Positions 52,710-61,543 of a stretch of 64,000 bases of DNA are shown here, one piece after another; position 1 is the first letter of the stretch; every line of letters begins with the position of its first letter. Where the stretch lies: the NCBI RefSeq assembly GCF_021018745.1, contig NZ_CP063845.1:3038001-3102000 (forward strand). The letters are read 5' to 3'. This DNA comes from Gloeobacter morelensis MG652769 (GTDB taxonomy: Bacteria > Cyanobacteriota > Cyanobacteriia > Gloeobacterales > Gloeobacteraceae). The notes under the pieces are model-generated. The model saw nothing but the letters and a program-made list of their open reading frames with translations. It searched no databases and was not told where the DNA came from. Position numbers and translations under genes: made by a program.

Positions 52710-55121
52710 ATGACCGATGGTATAGAGCTTAAAGTGCATGGCTTATCAGGCGATTTGCACCGCCTACCAGGCGAGAACTTCTCCGTCCATTTTCGGCACG
52801 ATATCGTCCAACTATTGGGTGATCCCCAGACTTCAAAAGTGGCAGTGCTCGTCACCAGTGAGTACGAAGGCATTTATAAAAATGGCGGCATCGGTACATA
52901 CTATAGATCCCTAAGTGAGATGCTTGCCGCCGAAGGCTGGTACGTCATCTTGGTACTGTGCTTTACCCAGGAACACTTTGCCGGCACATCGGATCTTGCT
53001 GTTGTCAAGCATGTTTTTTCCGCCAACGCCCTTGATCAGGTTCTCCACCTTCAACCTATGCACCGCGAGGTTCTCCATGACCTGCGCTACAACGAAACGG
53101 ATCAGCAGGGTTTTGGCTGTTTGTTGCTGCTACAGGCTCTCATCGCCCACTTCCAGGGCGCTGTGGTTTACGTCGAATTTCCGGAGATGCTGGGCTTTGG
53201 TTTCTATACGGTTCAAGCCAAGCGGGCAGGTTTGCTCGGACCCAAGTGCATTGTTGCCATCACACTCCACAGCGGCTGTGAATGGTTGTACGAAGCTCAG
53301 GACAAGTATCTCGAAGAAAATATCGACTGGTTCTGGTCCGTCTGCCACCGAGAACAGACCTCCTTCGAGCAGGCCGACCTCGCCTTTTTTCCATCACAGT
53401 CGCTGAAAATGAAATTGGAAAGCTACAGCTGGCATACGGGTCACGCTGTGCACATGCCAAACTTTGTCCCAGTGGTGCACTCGCCGGTTCGGCAGGCAAG
53501 CTGCGAATCGGAGATTCCCGGAGGAAAAGTACCTTTAGTCTTTTTCGGTCGATTGGAGGACCGCAAAGGCTTGTTTGTCTTTGTCCAGGCAATCAAGCTC
53601 CTACCCACTGTTTTGAGGGATATCCTCCACATTTTGTTCGTTGGCAAAGTTGTGCAATTGCAATCCTCCCAGTTTAGCCATCTCGACAGCCGCCAGTACA
53701 TAGAGCAGCAACTGTCAGGCGTGGCTTCCTTTGAGATTTACACGGATCTCTACAGTCGAGAGGCCATCCAGTTTGTCGATTCCCTGCCGGAACCGCTCGT
53801 CTGCTTAGCAAGCCCCCAGGAAAATTTTCCCAACAGCAGCCTGGAGATGGGGCAGTTGCCTATCCGATTGGTCATCTCCGATACGGGCGGTTTTCGGGAG
53901 ACTTTGCAACTGATTGGCCGTTCGGCATCTGTCTACTGGTTCAAACCGAAAAACCCCCAATCACTGTGCCGAACACTCGTGCAGGCCCTGACCGATGCGC
54001 CGCAAACTATCGAATCTGCCGACGCAGCGCGTCTAAAGCAAATCAATCGTGAGTTGCTCGAGCGCAAGATCGGGTGTATCGACCGGGCGTTGCGGGCAGC
54101 CGAACCCTCGATTGACGATGGACAGCCTATCGTCACCATCGCCGTCGTTCCTCAACAATCCGGTGTCTATCTGTTGGATTGCCTTGCCAGCATCGAGGCC
54201 CAGACCTATTCCAACAGGCAGGTTGTCGTGCTTTGCACTACCCAGGCCGCACAACCGCTGCTGCAACTTTTGGAGCAGGCTGGAAGCTTATATCCCAACT
54301 GCAAATTTGCCCACCTCGACTGCGACGATGCCATTTTGGAGGTCTGCAAATCGCTGCTGAAGGCCGAACGGAACGGTTATTTCCTCGCCCTCGATGCGGA
54401 CGACATTCTCAAGCCCTTCGCCATCGAGAACCTGATTCTAGCTGCGAAGCGGGTGGATGCCGCAGTGGTCGCAACCCCAGTCCCCCAGGGCAGCCACACC
54501 ACCAGTGCCAGTTTTGCCGGTGGTTCGTTGCCGGGTATTCTCAACATGCCAGCCTCCGGCCCCGGCCGGTGTCTGGCTTCCGTCCAGTTTCTCAAACGCC
54601 TTGGTCAGACCCGGGGCACGGACATCCGGGCCTGCAGCCGGGAGCTTATCGCTGCAGCCGCAGCCACAGGCGAAGTGAGCCTCTACTTTCCCTTTGCCCT
54701 GTGCGAACGCAAGCAGCCGCCAGTGCCGCCGCCGCAGTGGTACTTGTCGGGGCAGGCGCAATTTCAGCTGGAGCAATTGCTCGCGCAGGTGCCTGCCTCC
54801 GCCTGGCCCAAGCGCCAAATTCATCTGCTGGTCTCCGCCGTGCGCCAGCTGCTGCAGCTTTCAGCCAGCTTGCGCTTGCAGCTGCAGCAGGCAAAGGAGC
54901 AGGCGCAGCTGCAGAGTGAACAATTCCAATCAAAAGTTCAACAAGCGAGTGTTCTTGCCCAGCCGGCACCCCTGCCGCCCCCGCCCGACAACACCCTTCA
55001 CCTGGCCAAGATCGAACAGCTGGAGATCGAGATTGCCGCTATGCGAAGCAGCAAGTTCTGGAAGCTGCGCTCCCGGTGGTTCAAATTGAAAAAGCACCTG
55101 GGACTGGCCACAGGCGAATAG
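52710..55121 (+). CDS. Glycosyltransferase (GT4 plus GT2-like) with C-terminal SSKFWKLR tag
   Basis: The 803-residue protein has a GT-B domain at ~45-450 (VTSEYEGIYKNGGIGTYYRS at the acceptor side, ENFPNSSLEMGQLPIRLVIS with the donor-site glutamates) and a GT2-like domain at ~470-650 (IVTIAVVPQQSGVYLLDCLA, ALDADD). Then comes a glutamine/leucine-rich coiled coil with a proline break and the tag MRSSKFWKLRSRWFKLKKHL at 778-797. It is paralogous to the protein at 56083, with which it shares the unusual EGIYKNGG block. It is the first gene of the plus-strand operon and likely acts at the cytoplasmic membrane. Confidence 0.9.
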   Translation: MTDGIELKVHGLSGDLHRLPGENFSVHFRHDIVQLLGDPQTSKVAVLVTSEYEGIYKNGGIGTYYRSLSEMLAAEGWYVILVLCFTQEHFAGTSDLAVVKHVFSANALDQVLHLQPMHREVLHDLRYNETDQQGFGCLLLLQALIAHFQGAVVYVEFPEMLGFGFYTVQAKRAGLLGPKCIVAITLHSGCEWLYEAQDKYLEENIDWFWSVCHREQTSFEQADLAFFPSQSLKMKLESYSWHTGHAVHMPNFVPVVHSPVRQASCESEIPGGKVPLVFFGRLEDRKGLFVFVQAIKLLPTVLRDILHILFVGKVVQLQSSQFSHLDSRQYIEQQLSGVASFEIYTDLYSREAIQFVDSLPEPLVCLASPQENFPNSSLEMGQLPIRLVISDTGGFRETLQLIGRSASVYWFKPKNPQSLCRTLVQALTDAPQTIESADAARLKQINRELLERKIGCIDRALRAAEPSIDDGQPIVTIAVVPQQSGVYLLDCLASIEAQTYSNRQVVVLCTTQAAQPLLQLLEQAGSLYPNCKFAHLDCDDAILEVCKSLLKAERNGYFLALDADDILKPFAIENLILAAKRVDAAVVATPVPQGSHTTSASFAGGSLPGILNMPASGPGRCLASVQFLKRLGQTRGTDIRACSRELIAAAAATGEVSLYFPFALCERKQPPVPPPQWYLSGQAQFQLEQLLAQVPASAWPKRQIHLLVSAVRQLLQLSASLRLQLQQAKEQAQLQSEQFQSKVQQASVLAQPAPLPPPPDNTLHLAKIEQLEIEIAAMRSSKFWKLRSRWFKLKKHLGLATGE

Positions 55122-55243
55122 GACCCGGCCCACCGCGGCCCGCGCGCCAGGCGATACCGAGATTGAATTGGCTTTTGCACAACTTTGATCAAGGTCTTAT
55201 AATGCTTACGCCCCCGTAAACCACACAGACAAGCCTGAAATGT

Positions 55244-56083
55244 ATGGCCGATAGCGACTATCCGATCATCTGGCCTGCGATCGAAGAGGAAATTGCCCCA
55301 TTCTTGAAGTATTGCCGAGGAATCGTGCTCAATGCCGGCTCCGGCTGGCGGGCGGTCCAGTTGGGCCAGAAGCATCTCAGCATCGATATTGTTCCTGACA
55401 GCCGTCCAAATGTGATAGCCGATCTGCACGGTCTACCCCTGCGCAACGATTGTGTCGATACGGTGGTGAGCATCGCTGTGCTGGAGCACACCCGCTTTCC
55501 CTGGGTGGTGGCACAGGAGTTTTACCGGGTCCTGCGCCCGGGCGGGATGGGAGTGATTGCCGTCCCTTTTTTGCAACCTCAGCACAGTTCTCCGCACGAC
55601 TACGTCCGCTTTACAGAAAGCGGATTGGTGGAATTGATGAGGTACGCCGGGTTCGAAGTGGTTGAGACCGCTCATGTCCACCATTTTGGCCAGACGATTG
55701 CCTGGCTTTTGTGGGAGTATCTGGAAGCCAACCGGCCCCACGGCTTCCTGCGTCCCCTATGGCTGCGGTTCATCCGCGCGCTCTCCCAGGGCAAGTTGCT
55801 CAGGGGTAACAGCCCCAATACCCACAACACCCACTACGCAGTTGTCGTGAAGCCGGGGGGAGCAAGTGCACCGCCAAGCTGCTATCGACAGGCCATCGAA
55901 AGTACCGCAGGGGATTGGTTCTATCCCCTGCTGGCCTGTCCGCGGAGCCACCAGCCGCTTCTTCGCGATGGCCAAGCGCTCGTCTCGGCAGATCGCCAGT
56001 GGCTTTACCCCTTTCAAGAGGGCCGCCCCCAAGTGCTCCACGCTGTGGAGGCGGCTTCTACAATCTGTCAGGAAAGATATTGA
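55244..56083 (+). CDS. SAM-dependent methyltransferase with Trm112-like C-terminal domain
   Basis: The 279-residue protein begins with a class I methyltransferase: IVLNAGSGWRAVQLG at the SAM site, VSIAVLEHTRFPWVVAQEFY and LRPGGMGVIAVPF. The last ~60 residues (YPLLACPRSHQPLLRDGQAL, then WLYPFQEGRPQVL) resemble a Trm112/DUF951-like zinc-ribbon module, but only one of the usual cysteines remains, so zinc binding is doubtful. It sits between two paralogous glycosyltransferase genes and its stop overlaps the next start by one base (TGATG). It probably methylates a sugar of the same polymer. Confidence 0.85.
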   Translation: MADSDYPIIWPAIEEEIAPFLKYCRGIVLNAGSGWRAVQLGQKHLSIDIVPDSRPNVIADLHGLPLRNDCVDTVVSIAVLEHTRFPWVVAQEFYRVLRPGGMGVIAVPFLQPQHSSPHDYVRFTESGLVELMRYAGFEVVETAHVHHFGQTIAWLLWEYLEANRPHGFLRPLWLRFIRALSQGKLLRGNSPNTHNTHYAVVVKPGGASAPPSCYRQAIESTAGDWFYPLLACPRSHQPLLRDGQALVSADRQWLYPFQEGRPQVLHAVEAASTICQERY

Positions 56084-58434
56084 TGAATACAAGTGGATGG
56101 CAGGCCGGCGCGGGCTGCAGCGAATGGACCCCGACCCTCCAGGCGTCCTGGGACGAGGCCAGCAACGGCAGCAGGCCGGAGAAGATCGCCATACTCGCCA
56201 CCAGCGAGTACGAAGGCATCTATAAAAATGGCGGCGTCGGAACGTATTACAAAACCTTGAGCGAACAGCTGGCCGCTCAGGGCTGGCATGTCGTTCTGCT
56301 GCTTTGCGGGGTCTCGCAGACGTTTGGCGGCGGGTCTACTCTGCCTGCAGTCCGGCGCATCTACTCGACCCGGGAGGCAGAGCAGGTGCTGGTTCTCCAG
56401 CCGGTGCACGAAGCGCTCCTGGCGGCTTTCAAACCAGATGTCGTGCGCGAGGAGAGCTTTCGCTGCCTGCTGTTTGTCCAGGCAATTGCCCATTGCTTTG
56501 CGGACGCGCCGATCTTTGTCGAGTTCCCGGAGATGATGGCCCTCGGGTTTGACACCATCCAGGCAAAGCGGGCGCGGTTGCTGCCCAAGACCTGCACAGT
56601 GGCCGTTACCCTGCATGGTGGACACGAATGGGTCTGCGAAGCGAACGAGCGCTTCGACGATCAGAACCTGGATTATTTCTGGCAGGTGAGTGCCTGCCAG
56701 CAGTACACGTTCGAGAATGCGGACCTGCCCTACTTTCCTTCGTACTACCTGCGCGACCGGGTCGCCAGTTACGGTTGGCGAACGGAGCGCGGCATTCATC
56801 TGCCCTACTGTGCTCCCATCGTTCATTTGAGTGGCCCACCCGTGTCGGCCGGGAAGCCCATGGGGGTCGGCCGCAGACCGCTGGTCTTTTTTGGGCGGCT
56901 CGAAGAGCGAAAAGGGCTCTGTACGTTCATCGAGGCGCTCAAAATGCTCGACGAGCAAATCCGGCAGCAACTGCACGTTTTATTTGTCGGCAAATCGGTC
57001 TTTTTGAACTCCCCGGAGCTGGCCAACCGCACAAGCGATGAGTACATCGAGGAGCAACTTGCCGGTGTTGTGAGCTTTTCCATCCACTCCGATTTTTTCA
57101 GTAACCAGGCCATCCGCTTCATCCACGCGCTGGAGCACCCGCTCATCGTTCTGGCAAGCCACCAAGAAAACTTTCCCAACACGGCTTTGGAGATGGGCCA
57201 GTTGCCTGTGCAACTCATCGTCTCCGACACCGGCGGCTTCCGAGAAACCCTGGGGCTTTTAGGGCGCTCGCAAGGAGTGCACTGGTTTTCACCCAAAGAC
57301 TCGCGCTCGCTGGCTCGAGCCGCCAAACTGGCGCTGGCCGAAACGGCACCGGTGCAGGACATCCCGGGTGCGGCCAGATTGCAGCAACTCAACGAGAGCC
57401 TGACACAGCAGAAATTGCAACATATTGCGCAGGTTAGTGCGCGGCCTGCCACCCCGCTGCAGGCTCACGACGCTACACTCAGTGCCCTCGTCCTCTGCCG
57501 GGAGGGCAGCTCGGAACTGCTCGCCTGCCTCCGGAGCCTGGAGATCCAGACCCAAAAGCTACAGGCGGTAGCCGTTCTGCTTGCTGGTCCAGTGGACAAA
57601 GATCTTCAAGCGCAGCTTGACACCCTGCCCCGAGACAAGTACACCTTCTTGCACTCGCCGGTGATGACAGCAACCGGGACACAGTGCCGCGACTGGTTCA
57701 CGCGCACCGGCAGCACCCATCTGCTGGTGATCGCAGCTTCAGACCAGCTGTTGCCTGGCGCGCTCGAGGTGCTGCTGAGCGCGGCTGTCTCCGCTCAGGC
57801 GGTCTTCAGCCCGGCGCTCGCTTGCGCGGGCGCCGGGCGCGCCGTCAATGTGATTCCTGTTTCTCTCAACGGTCTGCTGCGGGCGGTGGAGCTGGCCTAT
57901 CCCTGCGGCCTCTACGAGCGCCGTCTGGTCGAATCGCTCGCGCCGCTGGTGGCAGAAGGCCCCGCCGCCGGTCTGGAATGGCTGGCAGGAGCCGTTGCCG
58001 GTGGCGCGCCGATCGCCCATTATCCCTACCCGCTCTACACCTGCGGCCGGGCACCCACAGCGCAGCCGGGGGCGGTTCTTTCGGTGAGGGAGCAGTTTTT
58101 TCTGCGCACCTGCCTGGCCCGTCTGCCTGTTCAAAAATGGTCGCCCCGCGAATTCTTTTTGTTATTGACGGCTTGGCAGCAGTTGGTGACTTCTCAAAAA
58201 TCGGCGGCAGAGCAGCTGCAAAGTAATTATCGCGAGCTGGAGAGAGCCTGGAAGTACGTGCACAGCTTGCAGGAATTCTATGCCGACCTGAAGCAGCAGG
58301 CCCTGGCCGAACGCGAAGGATTGCAGACAGAAATTGCCGCCATGGAAAGCAGCAAATTCTGGAAGCTGCGTGGGCAGTGGTTGCGGCTCAAGAAACTTTT
58401 GAAACCGACATGGCAAACACCCCCCCGCCGATAA
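56083..58434 (+). CDS. Glycosyltransferase (GT4 plus degenerate GT2-like) with C-terminal SSKFWKLR tag
   Basis: The 783-residue protein is a paralogue of the one at 52710: ILATSEYEGIYKNGGVGTYY near the start, RRPLVFFGRLEERKGL, and ENFPNTALEMGQLPVQLIVS at the donor site. The second domain (~460-660) looks like GT2 (TLSALVLCREGSSELLACLR) but the acidic DXD is replaced (VIAASDQLLPG), so it may not be catalytic. A coiled coil leads to MESSKFWKLRGQWLRLKKLL at 754-773. ATG at 56083 is coupled to the methyltransferase stop. The upstream part of the open frame is a shadow. Confidence 0.9.
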   Translation: MNTSGWQAGAGCSEWTPTLQASWDEASNGSRPEKIAILATSEYEGIYKNGGVGTYYKTLSEQLAAQGWHVVLLLCGVSQTFGGGSTLPAVRRIYSTREAEQVLVLQPVHEALLAAFKPDVVREESFRCLLFVQAIAHCFADAPIFVEFPEMMALGFDTIQAKRARLLPKTCTVAVTLHGGHEWVCEANERFDDQNLDYFWQVSACQQYTFENADLPYFPSYYLRDRVASYGWRTERGIHLPYCAPIVHLSGPPVSAGKPMGVGRRPLVFFGRLEERKGLCTFIEALKMLDEQIRQQLHVLFVGKSVFLNSPELANRTSDEYIEEQLAGVVSFSIHSDFFSNQAIRFIHALEHPLIVLASHQENFPNTALEMGQLPVQLIVSDTGGFRETLGLLGRSQGVHWFSPKDSRSLARAAKLALAETAPVQDIPGAARLQQLNESLTQQKLQHIAQVSARPATPLQAHDATLSALVLCREGSSELLACLRSLEIQTQKLQAVAVLLAGPVDKDLQAQLDTLPRDKYTFLHSPVMTATGTQCRDWFTRTGSTHLLVIAASDQLLPGALEVLLSAAVSAQAVFSPALACAGAGRAVNVIPVSLNGLLRAVELAYPCGLYERRLVESLAPLVAEGPAAGLEWLAGAVAGGAPIAHYPYPLYTCGRAPTAQPGAVLSVREQFFLRTCLARLPVQKWSPREFFLLLTAWQQLVTSQKSAAEQLQSNYRELERAWKYVHSLQEFYADLKQQALAEREGLQTEIAAMESSKFWKLRGQWLRLKKLLKPTWQTPPRR

Positions 58435-60143
58435 TCTCGCGCGATACCCTGCGCGTCGCGTCGCTGAGCACCTGGGATCTCCAGGGAGGAGCCGCCCGGG
58501 CTGCCTACCGGTTGCATCGGGGATTGCGGCAGCTGGGCCAGGATGCGACGCTCCATGTCCACGTTCGGCACTCCGACGACCCGAGCACGCGGGCTGTCGT
58601 GCCGCTGGAAGCTTCTGAGCAACTGGAGACGCTCGACAATTTGGCCCGGGTGCAGGCGTACTACGTCGATCACAACCGGACGGACCTGTCCAATACGATC
58701 TTCACGCTGCCCTACCCTGGCGTCGATCTCAGCAGCGCGGCCGCCATTACCTGCGCGGATATTTTGCACCTGCACTGGGTGGCTCGCTGGCAGTCGCCCG
58801 TAACCCTCAGGAAGCTTGTCGAAGCACACCGCAAGCCGGTATTCTGGACCCTCCACGACATGTGGGCTTTCACCGGCGGCTGTCATTTCTCGGCAGGCTG
58901 CGAGGGCTACCGCGAGCATTGCCGCAATTGCCCGCAACTGCGCGACGATCCTTACCAGTTGCCGGCCATGCTGCTGCAGGACAAAATCGACTTTCTAGAC
59001 GGTAAAAATTTTGTCGTGGTTGCCCCCAGCCGGTGGCTGGCCGATTGCGCAAGAGCAAGTACATTTTTTGCCCACAGCCGTATCGAGGTCATCCCCTATG
59101 CCCTCGATACGGCTATCTTCGCTCCCGTCGCCAAGGCGGAGGCGAAAGTCGCCCTCGGCCTGGAGGCACACTCTCAAGTGATTCTCTTTGGCGCCCACAA
59201 CTGCACCGAGCGCCGCAAGGGCTTCTCCGAGATGATCGCAGCTTTGCGTCTACTTTTGAAGCAGCCGCAATTCCACGAACGCATCGAAAACCAGACCCTT
59301 CGGCTTTTGTGTTTTGGTTACATCGGCTCTTTGGATCTGACGGATCTGCCGGTGGTGCACCTGGGCGAAATCCGCTCCGACGAGGAACTGCGGCGCATTT
59401 ATTCTGCGGCCGACTTGTTTTGTTTGCCGTCGCTGGAGGATAACCTGCCAAACACGCTGCTAGAAGCGATGGCCTGCGCCACGGCCGTCATTGCCTTTGC
59501 GGCGGGCGGCACCCTCGATGTGCTGCAAGATCGCGTGCACGGTCGGTTGGTGCCGGTAGGCGATGTGCAGGCCCTGGCTAGAACCCTCGCCGAGGGCCTG
59601 CAAGATCCCCAACTGGCCGAGTACGGCCGGCAGGGCCGCCGACTGATCGAGGCCCACTACGCGGGGACGACGGAGGCGGCCCGGTATCTTGAGCTGTATC
59701 GCGACGTGCTCTTAGATCAGCCGCGATCGGTTCTACAGACTACTCCAGCTGCGCGGGATGCAGCAATCCAGGCGGCAGTGGAGACCACCAGCGGCCCGCC
59801 TTTTGCCGCGATGGCCACACAGGTACAGTCCGCCTGCCTGAAGCTGGAGGTGCAGGATCTGCGCTCGCAGCTCGAGAAGACCCGGCAGCAACTGCGTGAG
59901 ACCTGGCAGGAACTGGAGGCGACCCGGAAGGATTACTGGGATTCGCAAGGTCTGCTGTGGCAGACGCGAGGAGAGCTCGACCGGAGCCACTATGCCCGGC
60001 AGGCGCTGCAACAACAAATCGCAGGCATGGAGAGCAGTAAATTCTGGCAGCTGCGCAACTCCTGGTTCGAGCTGAAAAATAAGCTGGGGATGGAGGACAC
60101 CGACCGGCCTCCAGGCATGGAGGAGCAAAACAAAGAACCGTGA
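58410..60143 (+). CDS. Glycosyltransferase family 4 with coiled coil and C-terminal SSKFWQLR tag
   Basis: The 577-residue protein is a GT4 enzyme of the WcaC-like kind: STWDLQGGAARAAYRLHRGL, HLHWVARW, PVFWTLHDMWAFTGGCHFSA, CRNCPQL, and donor site SLEDNLPNTLLEAMACAT. After ~455 a coiled coil (LRSQLEKTRQQLRETWQELE) leads to the tag MESSKFWQLRNSWFELKNKL at 540-559. It starts at the ATG 58410, 25 bases inside the previous gene, so expression is tightly coupled. It probably adds one sugar to the repeat unit. Confidence 0.92.
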   Translation: MANTPPPIISRDTLRVASLSTWDLQGGAARAAYRLHRGLRQLGQDATLHVHVRHSDDPSTRAVVPLEASEQLETLDNLARVQAYYVDHNRTDLSNTIFTLPYPGVDLSSAAAITCADILHLHWVARWQSPVTLRKLVEAHRKPVFWTLHDMWAFTGGCHFSAGCEGYREHCRNCPQLRDDPYQLPAMLLQDKIDFLDGKNFVVVAPSRWLADCARASTFFAHSRIEVIPYALDTAIFAPVAKAEAKVALGLEAHSQVILFGAHNCTERRKGFSEMIAALRLLLKQPQFHERIENQTLRLLCFGYIGSLDLTDLPVVHLGEIRSDEELRRIYSAADLFCLPSLEDNLPNTLLEAMACATAVIAFAAGGTLDVLQDRVHGRLVPVGDVQALARTLAEGLQDPQLAEYGRQGRRLIEAHYAGTTEAARYLELYRDVLLDQPRSVLQTTPAARDAAIQAAVETTSGPPFAAMATQVQSACLKLEVQDLRSQLEKTRQQLRETWQELEATRKDYWDSQGLLWQTRGELDRSHYARQALQQQIAGMESSKFWQLRNSWFELKNKLGMEDTDRPPGMEEQNKEP

Positions 60144-60254
60144 GACGCCCTGGGCTGCCCGGCTGCTGAGCGACACCGGCGATGGGGCACCCGGTGCGCC
60201 ATGGCTTGCCGATGGACGCAGGTGATAAAGTGTTACCGCCCATAGGCGCACGCC

Positions 60255-61502
60255 ATGCTGGATGAGCGACTCGTCAAGATTATCGAAGACAACGCCGAGG
60301 CGCGCCTGAAGCTCACCTCGCTGCTCGAACGGGTCACCGCCGAGCCGCCCAAGGCGCACGGCAGCGCCATGGATGTAATCATCACCCCCAACGAGGTGAA
60401 CGGCCGCCACGGCACCGGGGTGCTCATCGACCGGCTGTTCGGCCATTGCCCGGATGTCCTTTCGATCCGTTCGCGCAATATCTATGGCGGCGAACAACGC
60501 TTTGGGGCGGTGGATCTGTGCCTTTCCCACCCGGAAGGGACGCGCCTGCAGGCGTTTTACAATGTCATGCGCGCCCTGGCGGGTATCGAACCGCGGCGCA
60601 TCCTGTGCGTTCCTTATTATGTCGAAGACGTGATGACGGCCCTCGCGATCAAAGAACTGTTTGACGTGCCGCTCGCGGTCTGGGTGATGGACGACCAGAA
60701 CATCTCTGTGCAGACGATCCCGGATGGACTGATGGGAGAGCTGTTGCGCAAGTCCGGTCTGCGGCTGGCCATCTCGCCCGAACTGCAGCGGGCTTACCAG
60801 GCCAAATACGACCTGCCCATGCACTTTGTGCCCCCCGTCGTCCCCGACGCTCTGCTGTCGCGCGAGGCGCGGCTACCCGCGCCGGATAGCGCCGAGGCCC
60901 GCACTGGGGCAATCATCGGCAACATCTGGAGCGATCGCTGGCTTTCGATGCTGCGCCAGACGGTGCGCAGCACCGGCATCCAAGTCCACTGGTATTGGAC
61001 GGGCGGCTCCTGGCTCGATCGGGAGCAGACCGACCGCGCCACCCTCGAGCTCGACGGCATCTTGCTCAAACCGCCCATCCCGACCGAAGCAGCCCTGGTG
61101 GCCGATCTGCGCGGCCGGATGTTTACGGTGGTCCCCTCCGGGACGCTCGATGCGTTCGACGACAACCCGGCCATCTCCCGGTTGAGCCTTCCCAGCCGCA
61201 TCGTGTTCATTCTGGCCACGACCAACACCCCGATTATCGTGCTGGGAAGCCCCGAGACTGCCGCCGCCCGCTTTGTTACCCAGTGCGGGATCGGGGCTGT
61301 GAGCGCCTACGAACCGGCGAGTTTTCGCCGGGCGGTCGAGTGGGTCACAGAGCCCGCCACCCAGCGCACCCTGCGCGAGAACGCCGCGAGGCTTGCCCCC
61401 GCCTTTGCCGTCCGGGGCACCGACGGGTGGATCTGGGGGTCGCTCGCCGCCGGCCGCCCCAGCGATGATCGCTTCGCCCGTTTGGGTACGGCGGGCGGGT
61501 GA
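60255..61502 (+). CDS. Glycosyltransferase-like protein (GT-B)
   Basis: The 415-residue protein opens with a short helix (RLVKIIEDNAEARLKLTSLL) followed by a GT-B-like body: DVIITPNEVNGRHGTGVLID, ILCVPYYVEDVMTALAIKEL, AVWVMDDQNIS, and a C-terminal half with MFTVVPSGTLDAFDDNPAIS and IIVLGSPETAAARFV. The two Rossmann-like halves and context support a glycosyltransferase, but the family's double-glutamate motif is not obvious. It has no C-terminal tag. It lies 111 bases after the previous gene and ends just before the gene at 61544. Confidence 0.65.
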   Translation: MLDERLVKIIEDNAEARLKLTSLLERVTAEPPKAHGSAMDVIITPNEVNGRHGTGVLIDRLFGHCPDVLSIRSRNIYGGEQRFGAVDLCLSHPEGTRLQAFYNVMRALAGIEPRRILCVPYYVEDVMTALAIKELFDVPLAVWVMDDQNISVQTIPDGLMGELLRKSGLRLAISPELQRAYQAKYDLPMHFVPPVVPDALLSREARLPAPDSAEARTGAIIGNIWSDRWLSMLRQTVRSTGIQVHWYWTGGSWLDREQTDRATLELDGILLKPPIPTEAALVADLRGRMFTVVPSGTLDAFDDNPAISRLSLPSRIVFILATTNTPIIVLGSPETAAARFVTQCGIGAVSAYEPASFRRAVEWVTEPATQRTLRENAARLAPAFAVRGTDGWIWGSLAAGRPSDDRFARLGTAGG

Positions 61503-61543
61503 TGGACAGATTGTCCGGGCCAGGTGTGAAACAGGAGCGCGGG

